NCBI GenBank assembly: GCA_026874595.1
Contig: CM049314.1
Coordinates: 72,000,300 to 72,064,299, forward strand
Direction: 5' to 3'
Origin: Sipunculus nudus
Taxonomy: Eukaryota > Annelida > Sipuncula > Golfingiida > Sipunculidae
DNA length: 64,000 bases
A program made the translations under genes and the position numbers. Numbering within the stretch: position 1 is the first letter of the stretch; every line of letters starts with the position of its first letter. The notes beneath the pieces were generated by a model that saw only the letters and a program-made list of their open reading frames with translations, made no database searches and was not told where the DNA came from. This document shows, piece after piece, positions 27,201-39,253 of the stretch.

Positions 27201-30200
27201 AAAAAAAAAAAAAAAGAACATGAAAATGTAAAGTAAGTTTACAAATCTGTAACGAAGTAAACAAATGTGTAGCAAGTTTACTTATCTGTAAAAAAGTACA
27301 TGGAAATGTAACAAATTACACAGAATTGTGACAAATAACACAGAAATGTAACATAGTATATAAATCTGTTACAATTATACATATATGAAATAAAATACAT
27401 AATCTGGAAAAAGTACACAAAACTATCTAAATACACATACTGTGGTTGCCTTATTTGTTCACAAGGGTTTCAAATTTGCAATATTTGTGAATGTGGAATT
27501 ATCACCAAAATAAAAGCTATGTGAATAAGAGGTCCTGTTGTCGAAAAACAAAGTTGAAAGGTAAAAGGTTGACATTATGAAAGAAAATTGATTGTGTATG
27601 CTCAAAGATTGAAATTTAAATTACATTAGATTTTTCTAATTTCTGCATATAATATTTGACATGATTAATACAAATAAGAATGAATATATACTGTGCATAG
27701 TTCTTTTGTTTTGTATGATTGTGAAAATGGAATACTCACAAAACATTGAAAAAGTGAAAATCGTGAAATTTTGACCAAGCAAAAATGAACCCATCCACAG
27801 TAAATAAAACAATGTTTACAAGTCTGTAACAAAAACCATAAATGTCAATAAATATATTCTTTACTTTCGTATACCTGACTATTCTAAATTTTGACAGGAC
27901 ACATCTTCTCATAAGGACAGAGTAAATGACAATTTGTAAGTGTGCTCCATATGGTTCAACTATAATATGCGCTATCCATGAAAGTGTGTAACAGATTACT
28001 CTACGGAACACCAAAAGGCTGGGCCTAAAACATCAGTTTTAATGCAGATTAATACAATATATTTTTACATACCTTTAATGTCATATCATCTGAACATGAA
28101 GCCAACAAATCGCCTTGTGGGTCCCACTTGATGGCGTTCACCTCATTCTTAAAAGAGAAACACATGAATAACTTCATATCTGCCAACACTAGTGTCTGGG
28201 ATAAATACATCACAAACAGTTGAATGATACTCTTGCCTAAAGTTTCTGGTAGGAATTTATCTATACATTTAACAGAAACGATAAGAATTACTTGATGCCA
28301 CACCCTATATGTATATGGTGATACAAAGAAGAAATGCAGGGATTGGCTTCGCAACATATATATCATTAAGGGCCCAGTCACACCAGAAGTTACAGCCAGT
28401 TATGACTAGTTACAACCTGCAATCATGCGAAGTCATGGAAACTGTTTGACAATTGTACAACCACTGGTGGTCACTGGTTGTTGCTAACAATTGCAGGATG
28501 AATATCAGTTGTAAGGGGTTATCACAAAGGCTACCTACGGCTGGTGTGGTCATGGCCAATCATTGGTTGTCTTAAAGCGGTCTTAGGCTAAGGTTAGCCT
28601 GTCTTATGATGGTCTTAACAAGTTACAACTTACAATATGCCGCTTTTACCGGTGCTTGGTCATTAAAGTGGTTTCAAGACAGTCGTAAGACCACAAATTA
28701 CTTGTTGCAAGACTGTCATGGATGGTCTTATACTGGTTGGATGGCAAGTTGCAATAAACCCCCACAACCAGTCGCAGGTGATCACTGGTGATCATGCAGC
28801 ACTTGTGTGATAGTGTGATTTATTGCTAAATTGCCACGATTGCTTGTTGCCAGTTACTTGTTGCAGTCGCAGGTCATTGTAGCTCTGGTGTGAATGGGCT
28901 TTAACACACAACACTGATTGGCTGTACCAGGGGTATGTTGCAATGAGGTGACTTAAGTCGTAAGGGTGACTTAAGACTAGTGGTATCTGTGTGCCCCTAT
29001 TGCAACCATTATGAGGTTACAATTGTACCTATGGTTTAATGAAAATAAATCTTTATGGGTAAAGTTTTTACTAACACATGAAACTGTCATGAAACGCTTG
29101 ACATCTAATAAATAATCCCTTCCCTATCTTTTTGGGCCTCTGGTGGTCAACTGGCCAAATAATGCAAGGGTGTGGTATGTCTGTGAGTCAGACACAAGTA
29201 ATTCGTTGTTTACACACACATGATCAACTGCCCCTTGGCTCATACAACACACTTGAAACAACAAAATAGCTAACAAAATGCAGACAAATAATACCAAAGC
29301 CAAATATCCTGTTGCCACACCTGGTTATGAAAATAGCATTCAAGATGAACTGTCATGAATAATATTTCAAATACAGTGTTTGCTAGAGGATGTGAACTAA
29401 ATAAGATGAAAAAACATGTGTGATGGGTACAGTTGATTTTTATGGACTTAGAGAATGCTTCTTTAAGTCCAGTTTAATGTTACTGCAACAAGCCCAGGAT
29501 GACAATTTTTTGTTGATTTCTCTGATTGGCTGAATATCATGTCAATCATTCTACATCACCGCAATTATAGGTAACACATCTAGTCCATGGTGAATAACAT
29601 ATCATTCATCGGAAGGAAATATTTTTGAAGCTATCATCAAACTGATGACATTTATATTCTTTCGTTTATCATTTATTTTCTGTAATAATATAATCTTACT
29701 GTGTGGCCCTGGAAGGTCTTGACAGGTTTGTCGGAGCCGAGTTTACAAACATGAATACACTGATCTGTCGAACACGACGCAAAACTGTTATTACTCTGCC
29801 AATCCACGTCTAATGCAGGTGCTGAAAAAATAAATTACCAAATATAAATTGACCTACAATATTTCAGTTCTTTAATGTTCAGGCTTTATACCCTTCAGAG
29901 AATAAATTTTACAATTTATTTTAGGGCACTTAATTGCCAAGGACCTAGGCATCTACAGATTTACACCGGTTAATGAAACAATCAATCAGCACATTTTAGT
30001 TTATTTCTGTACCAGTAAACTTTTCTGACTGATCCATTCAAGTTATTAAGGTATCCTTTATATGGACTTCATGTGCAACTGGTACCTGATTTTATAAAGA
30101 AATGATAATCCTGATGAAAGAATTATAACAAATATTTCAGCTATTTTTATTATTATTTCAACAATACTTCAAGCCTTTTTATTGACTTAAAAAATGTCAA

Positions 30201-33200
30201 CATTTCATCTTGTACTTGCATGAACTACTATTACAAAGTAGGTCAGCACTATGGCACATTGGTAAAACAGCCTGGTTTATCAATTTGCTTTTATACCTTC
30301 ATCAATATATTTACACACACAAACACATACACAGGAGTAAAACCCAACAATTACGACCATCTTTTGGACTGACCCAAGTTGTCATAATTTGGGGGTGGTC
30401 GTATTGATGAAATTCTTTGTTATCTTAAATATGTATTAGGGACCAGGAAAAGTGGTCTTAATTGTTTGGTTGGTTCCAATTGTGGGGTGGTTGTAAGACG
30501 TGGTCCTACTGTATATATTTTAATTTATAGCTGACCTTGTGTAAATGAAGTTTCAAAGAGAGTACATTTTCTTTTTTAATTTATGGTTGACCTTGTATAA
30601 ACAAGGCTAAAAGAGCATGTCCTGTGGCTGGATTCTAAAACTTATCAAGTAGTCCCAAGAAATCCAATAAAAATAATTAAATACAAAAGCATAGTAATCA
30701 GAATCCACCCAATATAATATGACATAATAAGACATATTTACCTGAATGAAAAGCAAATTGTTGTGTACAGTGACCTGAACTGGCATCCCATATGATAGTT
30801 GTCTGAAAAGAAAGTGAAGAATTTATTAATAAATGGGAAATAAATGATTTTTGTAATATCTACAAGCAGCATTTACCACAGATCTTTTTGTTTTGTTTTA
30901 AATCTTGGCTTTAATGTAATATTCCCAAATGTGCAGCATACTGTTTAGTAAATATTCCCACAAACAGCACAATTCAATCTAAATTCCCATATAGCAATCT
31001 GTATTATTATCATAAACCTATTCCAACTGATCCAAATATAGCTGAGGCAAGCACTTCAATTAATTAAACAAAAATATCTGACAAGAGTCCTTTTTATGTC
31101 TTAAATGTTTGTGTAATAGGTAACTGTGTATCTCTGTATTTTCCTGTCTTTTCTTGGATAGATCCTTGATAAAAATAAATATAACAGTACAAACAAATCT
31201 ATTTATGAGGTTGTTCAATACATGCTTAAAACAATTTATGTAAGCATGCCTTAGCAGCCTCATTTGAATTAAGTTTTCTGAGCAAGCTGTAAATCTCAAG
31301 ATGCAATATAAGTTTCCATATCAGCTATTGAGAAAATCAGCAAAGGTAATACAATTTTCAAAAAGCTGAAAAAGGTGACTAAGCCTTACTAGCAGACACT
31401 AGGGCACAAAATAAAAGCTAGAACTCACAAAATATCAGTCTAGCAAAGTGCTTTACCACTTGAGTTAGTCTTCATTTTCTTTTTTTGGTATAAATAATAC
31501 TACATCTTCTAACAATATAGAAAGTACAGGGTACGGTGTTTGAAAGGAACTGACAAATATTTTAATTCTATAACCTATTTATGATGATTAAAAGGTAATT
31601 TTTTAGATCTTCTTACCTTATCTACTCCTGCACTGAGAATATAGTTGCCTTTTTTGTTCCATTTCAGTGCAAATATAGGGCCTTTGTGCTGTCCTAATGT
31701 GCTCACTAGTCGACCTGGAAATTAAAATATGAGAATCAAAATATGGTACCGTTTAATTTATTTCACATAAAATGGAAAATATGAAACTATAATTATAAAC
31801 TGCATTCTTAAATTCATTTTGATTAAAACAAATGAAAAGTCAATATAAGGTCTGCTGTAATATTTTTTCTAACTAAGGGTATAACCATCCCTCTCACAAA
31901 TCCACGATTGTGACTAGTAGGTGGCCCCATCTTTCTTACATACCAGTTATTGCGAAATGTATGTGGTACAATTTTTTACGCAAATATAAAATTACATCGC
32001 ACACCGATGTTGTGTTTTCCCCATGTCTGCTGATTTGTCTGTCTGTAAACAGGGTTATGCAAAACTACCACACAAATTTCCAGGAGTTATCCATGAAAGG
32101 TAGATTCTACATGGTTGTTTAACCTTGGCATTCAATTTACAGAGTGCTTTTCAAGTAGTAAACCCACGACATTGAACCAACATGACTGCCTGTACTATGT
32201 ATCAAGGTTGAGCTTTCCATTAAGTAAAATAACAATCTTTTTTTCTTTACAACTTACCATCTGTGCTCCATATCCTGGCGTAACCATCGTATGAACCTGT
32301 AGCCAAAAGCATGCCTTCACACTGAAGCAAAAAAATACAGGAAAATGTTAAAAGAGCTAGTAAGAAGCTATAAAATATTGATCTTGTAGTGCTGTGTATC
32401 AAGTGTTCAGTTCTGGTTCAATTAACTCACTTCTTATTATATTAAAAAGGAACTTTGTTTAAAACAGACATGAAGTTGTGTCTAGAAAGCAGCACAATAC
32501 ATTATATTTTTAAATACTCACTCAAAATGTATTCTGATCCAGAACATCTACTACCTTATGCCGGAGGGCACATAAAATAATTTCATTAAATCAAACAGCT
32601 TCATTATATAAAGCTTGAAACTGCCCATCAGACAGCATGCCTCTGCTTAAAGCTCAAGGTAAAGAAAATTAATCTCAAGTCCTCGATGAAATTTCTGTAC
32701 TTGAAAGCTAAATAAGTGTTGCTTTGGGTGGGTACAAAACTTCAAGACCAGACACATGATAATAACAAATTTTCAGGAATAAGTGTCTCCATGATGGACA
32801 ACTGCCAAATGTGAACAATTATAGCCAATTGCAACTGTGATTACTGAGAGTGAAGAATTCTTCCTGCTGAGAGCTAACGATTAACTCAAGAGCCCCACAG
32901 AATATTTAGTAACAACAAGGGCACCACAAAACAAAGCATCCCCTCGCAAGGGTGAATAATCAAATGAGGTGTATTACACTGACCCTTGACCCCGTGACCT
33001 TAGAATAGATGGGGTTCTTAATCCATGTGTGGGTGAGCCATATGTGAAAGTTGAAAGGTTTAGGTGAAACAGTTTGGCTTAAAATCGATCCAAAAGGCAA
33101 TTACAGATGAATGGAATGATGGAAGGAAAGATGGACAGATGCACAAACAGAGGCTTCACTATATCCCCTAATAATAAATAAAAAGTTTAATTTATCTAAT

Positions 33201-36200
33201 GATTTGTTTCTGGTAAAATGTGGCAACATCGCAGGTTCTAACAAGTGAAATCAAATACCAGGCACAGATACTGTGTCTTTTAAGGTGAGGTGAAACTGAA
33301 CTGTTACAATTTATAAATTTATAATTGAAAGAGTATGACTAAATTTCAACAATATTTTTTTGTTCACCATTTGGACCTGAAGCCTCAGTCAATCATTGCT
33401 GATACATGTCACAAGTCTGATGGTATCAGTCTATTGTTTCATTCATATTATAGTTGGTGTAATATGCTGGTGTATGAAACTGGTTTGAGCCTACCTCTCA
33501 TCCTCTTAATCTAAGTTACACTTAAGTGTTCACTTACATTCCAGTCCAATGATGTGACGTCTTTATTGCTAGGAACCTCTGTGCCTCCTTTCTGTATACA
33601 ATGTCGTAACACTAGCTGATTTGCACTGTTACTGTTGTCGTTCATATTCCATATCCTAGCTGTTGAGTCACCAGAACTAAAACAGAATTTAATTACACTG
33701 CATGAACATTCATCACTTAAGGGGTAGGACAAGGCCTAGTAGTTAAGGCATTGGAGTTTGCAGCTGAAGATCCCCAGTTCGAACCCTACCAGAGCCAGAA
33801 TGAATAATGGTGAAATCTCACTTGAACCTCAGAGAATTAACTCTAATGTCTTAACAACAGGTTATGACTTTTTGATTTTTCCTAACCCCAGGCATATAAA
33901 ATCTGAAACCCAGAAGGCTTAATAATAACATACCATTCATATGGGTATCTTCATCATCATTCAATAAACAGTGCCATCAACAGGCCACTAGGTAAAAGGT
34001 AAAAGTCTGCTGGGCTTTTACACCCGAGCCTAATGGCTCATCAGGCCGGAGCTTATCCCGGTTTCAGTAGCGTGAAGCTAATAAGATGGGACGCTAGTCC
34101 ACCACAGGTTACCTCCCCAGTATTTACTGGTACCCATTTCTACTGCTGGGTGAACAGAGGCACGCTTGCGGTTCGGACCTTGCCTAAGGGTCTTGGCACG
34201 GTGTGGGTCTGACAGGGATTCAAACTCACGACCTCTCGATCATGAGCCCGGCACCTTTACCAATACACCACCGCCCCCACTCGTTAAACAACTACATCAT
34301 TTTCTGTGATATTTCTTTATAAATTAGCTAACGATGTCTCTCCACACTTATATATAACTTGCATCATTTAATCAGGAAAAAATCTTTCTATAATTTGTAG
34401 TCTGCAGTTTCATCTACATCTTGGGGTTTGTGACCATCTTATTTGTTCCTACATGGGTACTATGCAGAAGTATCAATCAAATCCTTCTTTTCTTTTTTTT
34501 ATCTCAAGGTTTGGAGCATGAATGGTGGTCAACACTTGTTACTGTAACAGGACAAAGTTTACTTTTTGGCAAACAAGCAATATATTTCATGGAGCCAGTA
34601 TAGAACGCGGGCTTCGCTTCTTTTGAGGAACATATAAATAAAATTGTCTCCTCTCATTCGCTATTTTAACTCGTACTTTTCCCTGTAGATGTCCCTACAC
34701 TCAACTCTTCTAACATAAACAACTACTAATCATCAGAAGTCGCCTGAATCGGGAATCGAACCTAGGATCTCTAGACTAGGAGCCCTACACGCTACTAAGT
34801 GAGCCGTGAAGACGAGATACCAGCAGGAGCAAGTTTTGTTCATTTATATCTGCGATTGAAGAGGCATCTATCACGAAAATGGGAAACCATTTACTATTTT
34901 AACAGGACAATTGAGCTTTAGGTGGGGGTGGGGGCACCCCCGTTCAGACGGGGAACCCAGGTTCCCCGGACCCCTCCTCCTCTAATATAATAAACTCCAG
35001 CTATGAGCAAAATTAAATACGGGAATTCTGAGGAAAATGATATGTATTGGCCTTTTCCAGGAAACAATTTATTATGCGACACCCATTGTACCGGCAGTAG
35101 GCTGAAGCCCGGTTTCTATAGTTCTGCCTATTTCATAAAGCAATCCTTATTTGAAACTCATTTTATAGTCAGATTTAGATATCAAGATGAATTTTACCAA
35201 AATGTGATTCTTATTATCTGAGGTCTATTCAAGTTCCTGATTGTCATTTTGACTTACCCAGAAGCTAGAAGATCATTGGTTGGGTTCCATGCACAGATAA
35301 ACACTTCTGACTCGTGGCCACGCAGGACGGTAGCTTTGCTGCCTGGTATCTCTACACCTCCGTCTATCTCCATGGACTCTGTATGATTTGTTGCTGTAAT
35401 AACAAATACAATATTATAACAATAAGACTATTTCCATGGACTCTGTGTGATTTGTTGCTGTAATAATAAATACAAAATTATAACAATGAGACTATCTCCA
35501 GGGACCCTGTGTAATTTGTTGCTGTATTGATAAATACGACATTATAACAATGAGACTATCTCCATGGACTCTGTGTGATTTGTTTCTGTAATAATAAATA
35601 CATCATAATAAATACACATACAAGAGAAATGACTTTTCAGTTCAGATAAGCAACATTTTGATATATGGATCTGAATTACACTGTACAACATATCCTCACG
35701 ATCTGCTTGCAGGACAAGATCTCCCTTATCAACTAGGTGAGATTGCAAAAAGAACACCAGTAGCTAACAGATCATTACGGGTAAATGGGGCTGGACTGGA
35801 AACATTCTAAAACCAGCAGGTAACATCACCAGGCAGGCGTGACACTGGAACCCTAAAGGAAAAGGGAAAGCTGGCGAGGGGGAAAATTTTCTTTAATGTT
35901 CTTTTTTTTGGATGTGACCACCTCCTTTTCTTAATGCTAGAATAACCAAGTATATGTACATCTGCAGAATTCCACTCTGATTTCAGACAACCTGACAGGG
36001 CAGTATCACATGCTTCCTCTTATTTTATATCAAGGTGTCACCCAGGCCTGGCATCTACTGCACCTGCAGGCCCTGGATGTATAATCATCCCCATTGCCGG
36101 TCATACCACTGAGGAACCCCTGAAAGGTGCACTTGTTTGTTAGGGAAGGATGGCCTTTGCACAAGACCTTCCCATTTAGCCTGCAGAGCCCTCACCCTGG

Positions 36201-39200
36201 GATGGGGTCAACCACTGCCTCTGCTGAGATTTGAACTCACAATATCCTGGCTTTGAATCCTGTGTTCTTCAACTGAGCCATAGAATCTGATTGAGGAAGA
36301 AAACATGGAGAAGTTGTGTCACAGACAAAGTGAAAGCAACAGGTTTTTTTTGTGGTCTAGGCTGAAGAAGGTCACCCGGAACAGAGTCCTTTGACAAATT
36401 TACATTGACTAGCTGTAGTGGCAGCCAGCCACCCAAACTTTGATTTTTAACTTTAAGACATTGAGCTGGCAGTACTACAAGTTATTAGGTTATATGTAGA
36501 TGTGCTATTGGGTTATATGTAGATGTGCACACCACTTCCAACAGTACTTTTCTTTTTCATATGCTTGTTGAACTGTCATTTCATCCGAGGTAAAATATGA
36601 AGTAATGTGACCATATAAGCACCTGATGTCAAATACTGCCACACAGCAAATATTTTGATCGGAACCTTGAGTGGGTGTTCTGTTATGACTTGAAGCATGA
36701 CCTGCTGGCCCCTATTAGGTTATTTTAGAAGGCCTGTGTGTCATGGCTAGACTATCTGAGGCCCTATGCTTCTACTGGGGCATAGAGGATAAAGTGTATT
36801 AAAACACACAAAACCTGGGAAAATAATGAAGATTTTGTGTGATGCTACTGACCGACAGTCTGTGTGGTTTCTTCACCATTAGTTGTCATGGGTTCTGTTT
36901 TGACTTGCTGGTTTTTGGCTGCCTGCTGTTTACGCGTCTCTACCACATCCGGCATCACTGCATCAATGAGTGACAGTGATTCAATGACTCTCTCTGATCC
37001 ATCCTGCAGTAAAGAACAGTAACATTGTTATCTAAATACAGTAGAGTGTCATTAATCTGAAAAGTCTCAGAGGGAAAAGCTTTTTGTTGGGATAAACAAT
37101 CATTTGGATGAAAGATTTTGCATAAAACTGCACTGGGAATAACTGTGATTATCGCCAAGTTCAGATGTAATCAGATACTGGCTCACCAAAATTAACATGT
37201 GACAATATATTGTAACATTTTCAACCAATTTGATAAATTTATTATTTAAAACACATACAAAATTATTATTGGTGAACAGCCCTGCCCTTAAATCAACTGG
37301 TATTGTACCTGCATCGTACCTGCCTTGATATCTAAATTGACCTGCCATAACCTAGAAATTGCTGCCATCAATTGACGGATAGATTACAAAGGTACATAAC
37401 AAATTTGCTGTCAATATGAGCATGATGAGTATTTGTTTTACATTACTGATAGTCTGCACAGACACAAAATGTAGATATCACATATCTGTGAAAAGTGCTA
37501 CAACACCACATAAGTGATAGACCATGATAGTTTTCACTAATTAACCCAGAAAAGTACAAAATTTAATAGTAACAGTCCTTCAAGCAACTGCGCCCTTATG
37601 AACATAATAAATTGAAAAACAAATTGGAAAGTCACTCACGCCACCTACCTCTCCTATACTGATCTCAGCCTCTGTGTACTGCAGGCCTTTCTGTATGATA
37701 CTCAGCAGCGCCGCCGGCGGTACCAGGGCACCATTTATATTTGACTGACTGATGTGGCTCTCTATACCAAATGTGTAGGCCGAGTGAGCGAACCCTGTCA
37801 AAGAAAGAAAACGTGAGCTGCAGGTCCATGGGACAGACTTATAATGAAAACTTGTGTGAACAAAATCATGTTAAATATACTTTATAATATATCACCTAAA
37901 ATCATATTGAAATCAGCATATATGGAAATGAGGTCTTTCCCTGCAACATTTTAATATCCTATTATATTTTTATCAATATCCTGCAACATTACTTTAATAT
38001 CCATTCAGTTTTTAAAACAACTGCAGCAAATACGAGTGGAGAAACACGTAATTTTTGGTATAACAGCATATTCAACTGGACAACTTATTCACTCACTGAC
38101 CTATTGTCCAGTGGGTTAAATGCCAAGTCTTTCATGGCATCCATTGAGAGAGACTGCCATATTGTGCATCAATGTTTGAATGATATAACAGTGACAGACT
38201 AATGCAAATCAATGCCTAAATATAGCAGACATTTAATTATGAATTCTTAATTTTTAATGGTTTTCATTGGCGGGGTTGTTCATGGGCTGGTCATGTCCTA
38301 TTATAACCCCTGTCTGTGCTAAGACTCCAAGCCAGCCACAACTCCATAAGGGTGTGCTCCCTGGCTCAATCCAAGAGTGAATGGGCAGCAAGCAAATATA
38401 TCTAGAACAAATATCCTACTTAGTAGTGCCTATCACAGCTGCTTGTGTTGCATGCTCCCAAGGGAGTCAAGAAATGCTAAGAGAACGTACAGGCCTGAAA
38501 GACCAGGTGAAACAGACATCATCAGTGATACAAGACCACAACCCAGGTGGTGTTCCAACTAACTAATCATATCGATGAATAGATGTTTACTTTCATAATG
38601 GGTTTAATTGATTGCTTTTTTTGGCATAATCATTCCACACAATTATATATACACATCTAAAGATTTCATATTATCCAGATTAAAATAGATCTAATTTTTC
38701 TATCATAGATTTATTAAAGACTGTTAAAAACAGCAAACAGCGTTAAATCTTATCCTTGTGCAACAAATAACTGTCACAACCTGGGCATTACAATTTATAA
38801 CCATTCAGCATGATGTTAAAGAATATATAACTTTGGCCAATATTTTAGGTATAATTCTATACAGCAGATTAACTGGTAAATAGATTGTCCATAAAATAAT
38901 CAAATATTAATGGATCATCTGTTGTTTGTATTACTGTTTGATCATATGTTATAATTCAGTAATGTATTATTCTGACTCCCATTTCTTATGGATTTTTAAT
39001 GGTGAATTCTGCTTTTGGAACAAAATGTTTTGAACTGAGTTGCTTGTACCAGTTGTAGTACTTTTATTTGAGATAAAAACAAGGATACAGTTGTGGTATC
39101 TGGGCTTTAGTATCTGATAGAAAATAAGGTTTCGAAATAACTTTGGACGTAGGTCGTAGGCACTTTCCCACTTACCAGATTCTTGCAGATAACGATAGAC

Positions 39201-39233
39201 CAGAAAGTTGACTTCATCGCTGCTGAAGCTCAT
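21283..39233 (-). CDS. TBL1XR1: F-box-like/WD repeat-containing protein, TBL1X/TBL1XR1 (ebi) orthologue, 14 coding exons
   Basis: Minus-strand exons in transcript order: 39233-39176, 37794-37649, 37003-36853, 35393-35258, 33676-33538, 32321-32258, 31714-31617, 30802-30742, 29821-29700, 28147-28073, 27154-27027, 23995-23830, 21884-21783 and 21309-21283. All have AG/GT borders and matching phases, and sum to 1473 nt, 490 residues plus TGA. The start [20 protein letters not shown] matches the family N-terminus, and the end VFVLDLRK is the family C-terminus. LisH spans about 4-35, the F-box-like region about 42-95, and WD40 repeats about 139-490 ([41 protein letters not shown]). Family members tetramerise through LisH and act with NCoR/SMRT-HDAC3, recruiting the ubiquitin machinery for corepressor exchange. 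The linker between F-box and WD40 is short compared with the roughly 514-residue human protein and lacks its Ala tract. TBL1X and TBL1XR1 arose within vertebrates, so the symbol marks the family only. Confidence 0.97.
21885..23829. other. TBL1-type gene intron 12, repeat remnant inside
   Basis: No exon of the gene is missing here, because exons 12 and 13 join in phase 0. The only recognisable content is the repeat remnant at 22458-22755. Confidence 0.6.
22458..22755 (+). repeat. Dispersed repeat remnant with hairpin-type ends
   Basis: It begins GCCTCTGCCAAGAGGGTATT and contains CATGAAATTTTCAGGGTACT. It ends GGCGAAGGCTTGCATTCTTC followed by AGAATGC. The 5' CCTCTGCCAAGAGG folds back, the 3' GGCGAAGGC is an imperfect inverted copy of GCCTCTGCC, and GCATTCTTCAGAATGC forms a 3' hairpin. 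I recall this as an abundant repeat of marine animals. Confidence 0.55.
24218..26836 (-). mobile_element. Element A, copy 2 (inverted relative to copy 1)
   Basis: Reverse complement of the 1396-4000 element at high identity over its full 2.6 kb. The 3' end reads AAACAAGGGACC at 24218 and the 5' hairpin ends TAGTCAGCTGAGCTAAAAA at 26836, with a GGACGGAC tract at about 26736-26770. It lies in the 23996-27026 intron of the TBL1-type gene, in that gene's sense orientation. Confidence 0.85.
28366..28904. mobile_element. TTAA-flanked MITE, 539 bp
   Basis: It is bounded by TTAA at 28366-28369 and 28901-28904. The terminal inverted repeats are GGGCCCAGTCACACCAGA on the left and, read inward on the right, AGCCCATTCACACCAGAG. 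It has no coding frame of note. TTAA duplications are typical of piggyBac and Kolobok superfamilies; which one is not decided. It lies in TBL1-type intron 9. Confidence 0.75.
30329..30514. mobile_element. Possible short MITE, about 185 bp
   Basis: ACAGGAGTAAAACC on the left and GTGGTCCTACTGTA on the right are imperfect inverted matches flanked by TA-rich sequence. Internal AATTACGACC and GGTGGTCGTA motifs also pair. It lies in a TBL1-type intron. Confidence 0.4.
33722..33905 (+). repeat. tRNA-derived SINE fragment, plus strand
   Basis: The head contains an A-box-like TAGTAGTTAAGGC and a B-box CAGTTCGAACCC about 35 bp later, spacing typical of a tRNA-derived head. The tail boundary is unclear. 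A functional tRNA fold is not supported. Confidence 0.55.
33985..34284 (-). repeat. tRNA-derived SINE, minus strand, about 300 bp
   Basis: On the minus strand the head reads GGTGGTGTATTGGTAAAGGT (A box) and GTGAGTTTGAATCCC (B box). The body contains the reverse of GGTACCCATTTCTACTGCTG and CTGGGTGAACAGAGGC, which resembles a conserved central domain seen in several invertebrate SINE families. It lies in TBL1-type intron 4. Confidence 0.7.
34745..34830 (-). repeat. tRNA-like SINE head, minus strand
   Basis: On the minus strand it reads ACGGCTCACTTAGTAGCG (A-box-like) and a perfect B box GGTTCGATTCC. The anticodon arm does not pair well, so I call it a SINE head or tRNA remnant, not a tRNA gene. 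Confidence 0.5.
35366..35620 (-). repeat. 64-bp tandem repeat containing the exon 4 splice acceptor (4 copies)
   Basis: The unit covers the 3' end of intron 3 and the first codons of TBL1-type exon 4. The true exon start is 35393. Equivalent AG-CAACAAATC borders recur at 35457, 35521 and (imperfectly) 35585, exactly 64 bp apart. The duplicates lie upstream of the real acceptor in transcript order. Confidence 0.9.
36040..36292 (-). repeat. tRNA-derived SINE, second type, minus strand
   Basis: On the minus strand the head reads ATGGCTCAGTTGAAGAACAC (A box) and GTGAGTTCAAATCTC (B box). The body continues to about 36040 and differs from the SINE at 33985. It lies in TBL1-type intron 3. Confidence 0.6.
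37649..39233 (-). CDS. TBL1XR1: TBL1-type gene exons 1-2 (LisH and start of F-box-like region)
   Basis: Exon 1 (39233-39176) encodes 19 codons plus one base. Exon 2 (37794-37649) continues [19 protein letters not shown] and [20 protein letters not shown]. The donor after GGAGAG is GTAGGT. A longer open frame past it exists but is intronic, because exon 3 begins with the expected DG codons. Confidence 0.95.
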
Positions 39234-39253
39234 GATGTCAGCCTCCACAGCAT
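39234..39253 (-). promoter_or_regulatory. 5' UTR segment with a 7-codon upstream ORF overlapping the TBL1-type start
   Basis: The exon begins right after a TTATTTAG acceptor (39255-39254) with an ATG at 39253. That frame reads seven codons to a TGA that overlaps the main start as ATGA. At least one untranslated exon must lie further upstream (higher coordinates); I could not place it. Confidence 0.6.

Noticed and set aside
29124-29318. Minus-strand frame starting with a hydrophobic, signal-like segment
   Set aside because: It lies inside intron 9 of the TBL1-type gene with no promoter or partner exon. A short hydrophobic frame is common by chance in AT-rich DNA.
34745-34830. Minus-strand tRNA gene
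   Set aside because: The B box is perfect, but the anticodon and acceptor stems do not pair well; better explained as a SINE head.
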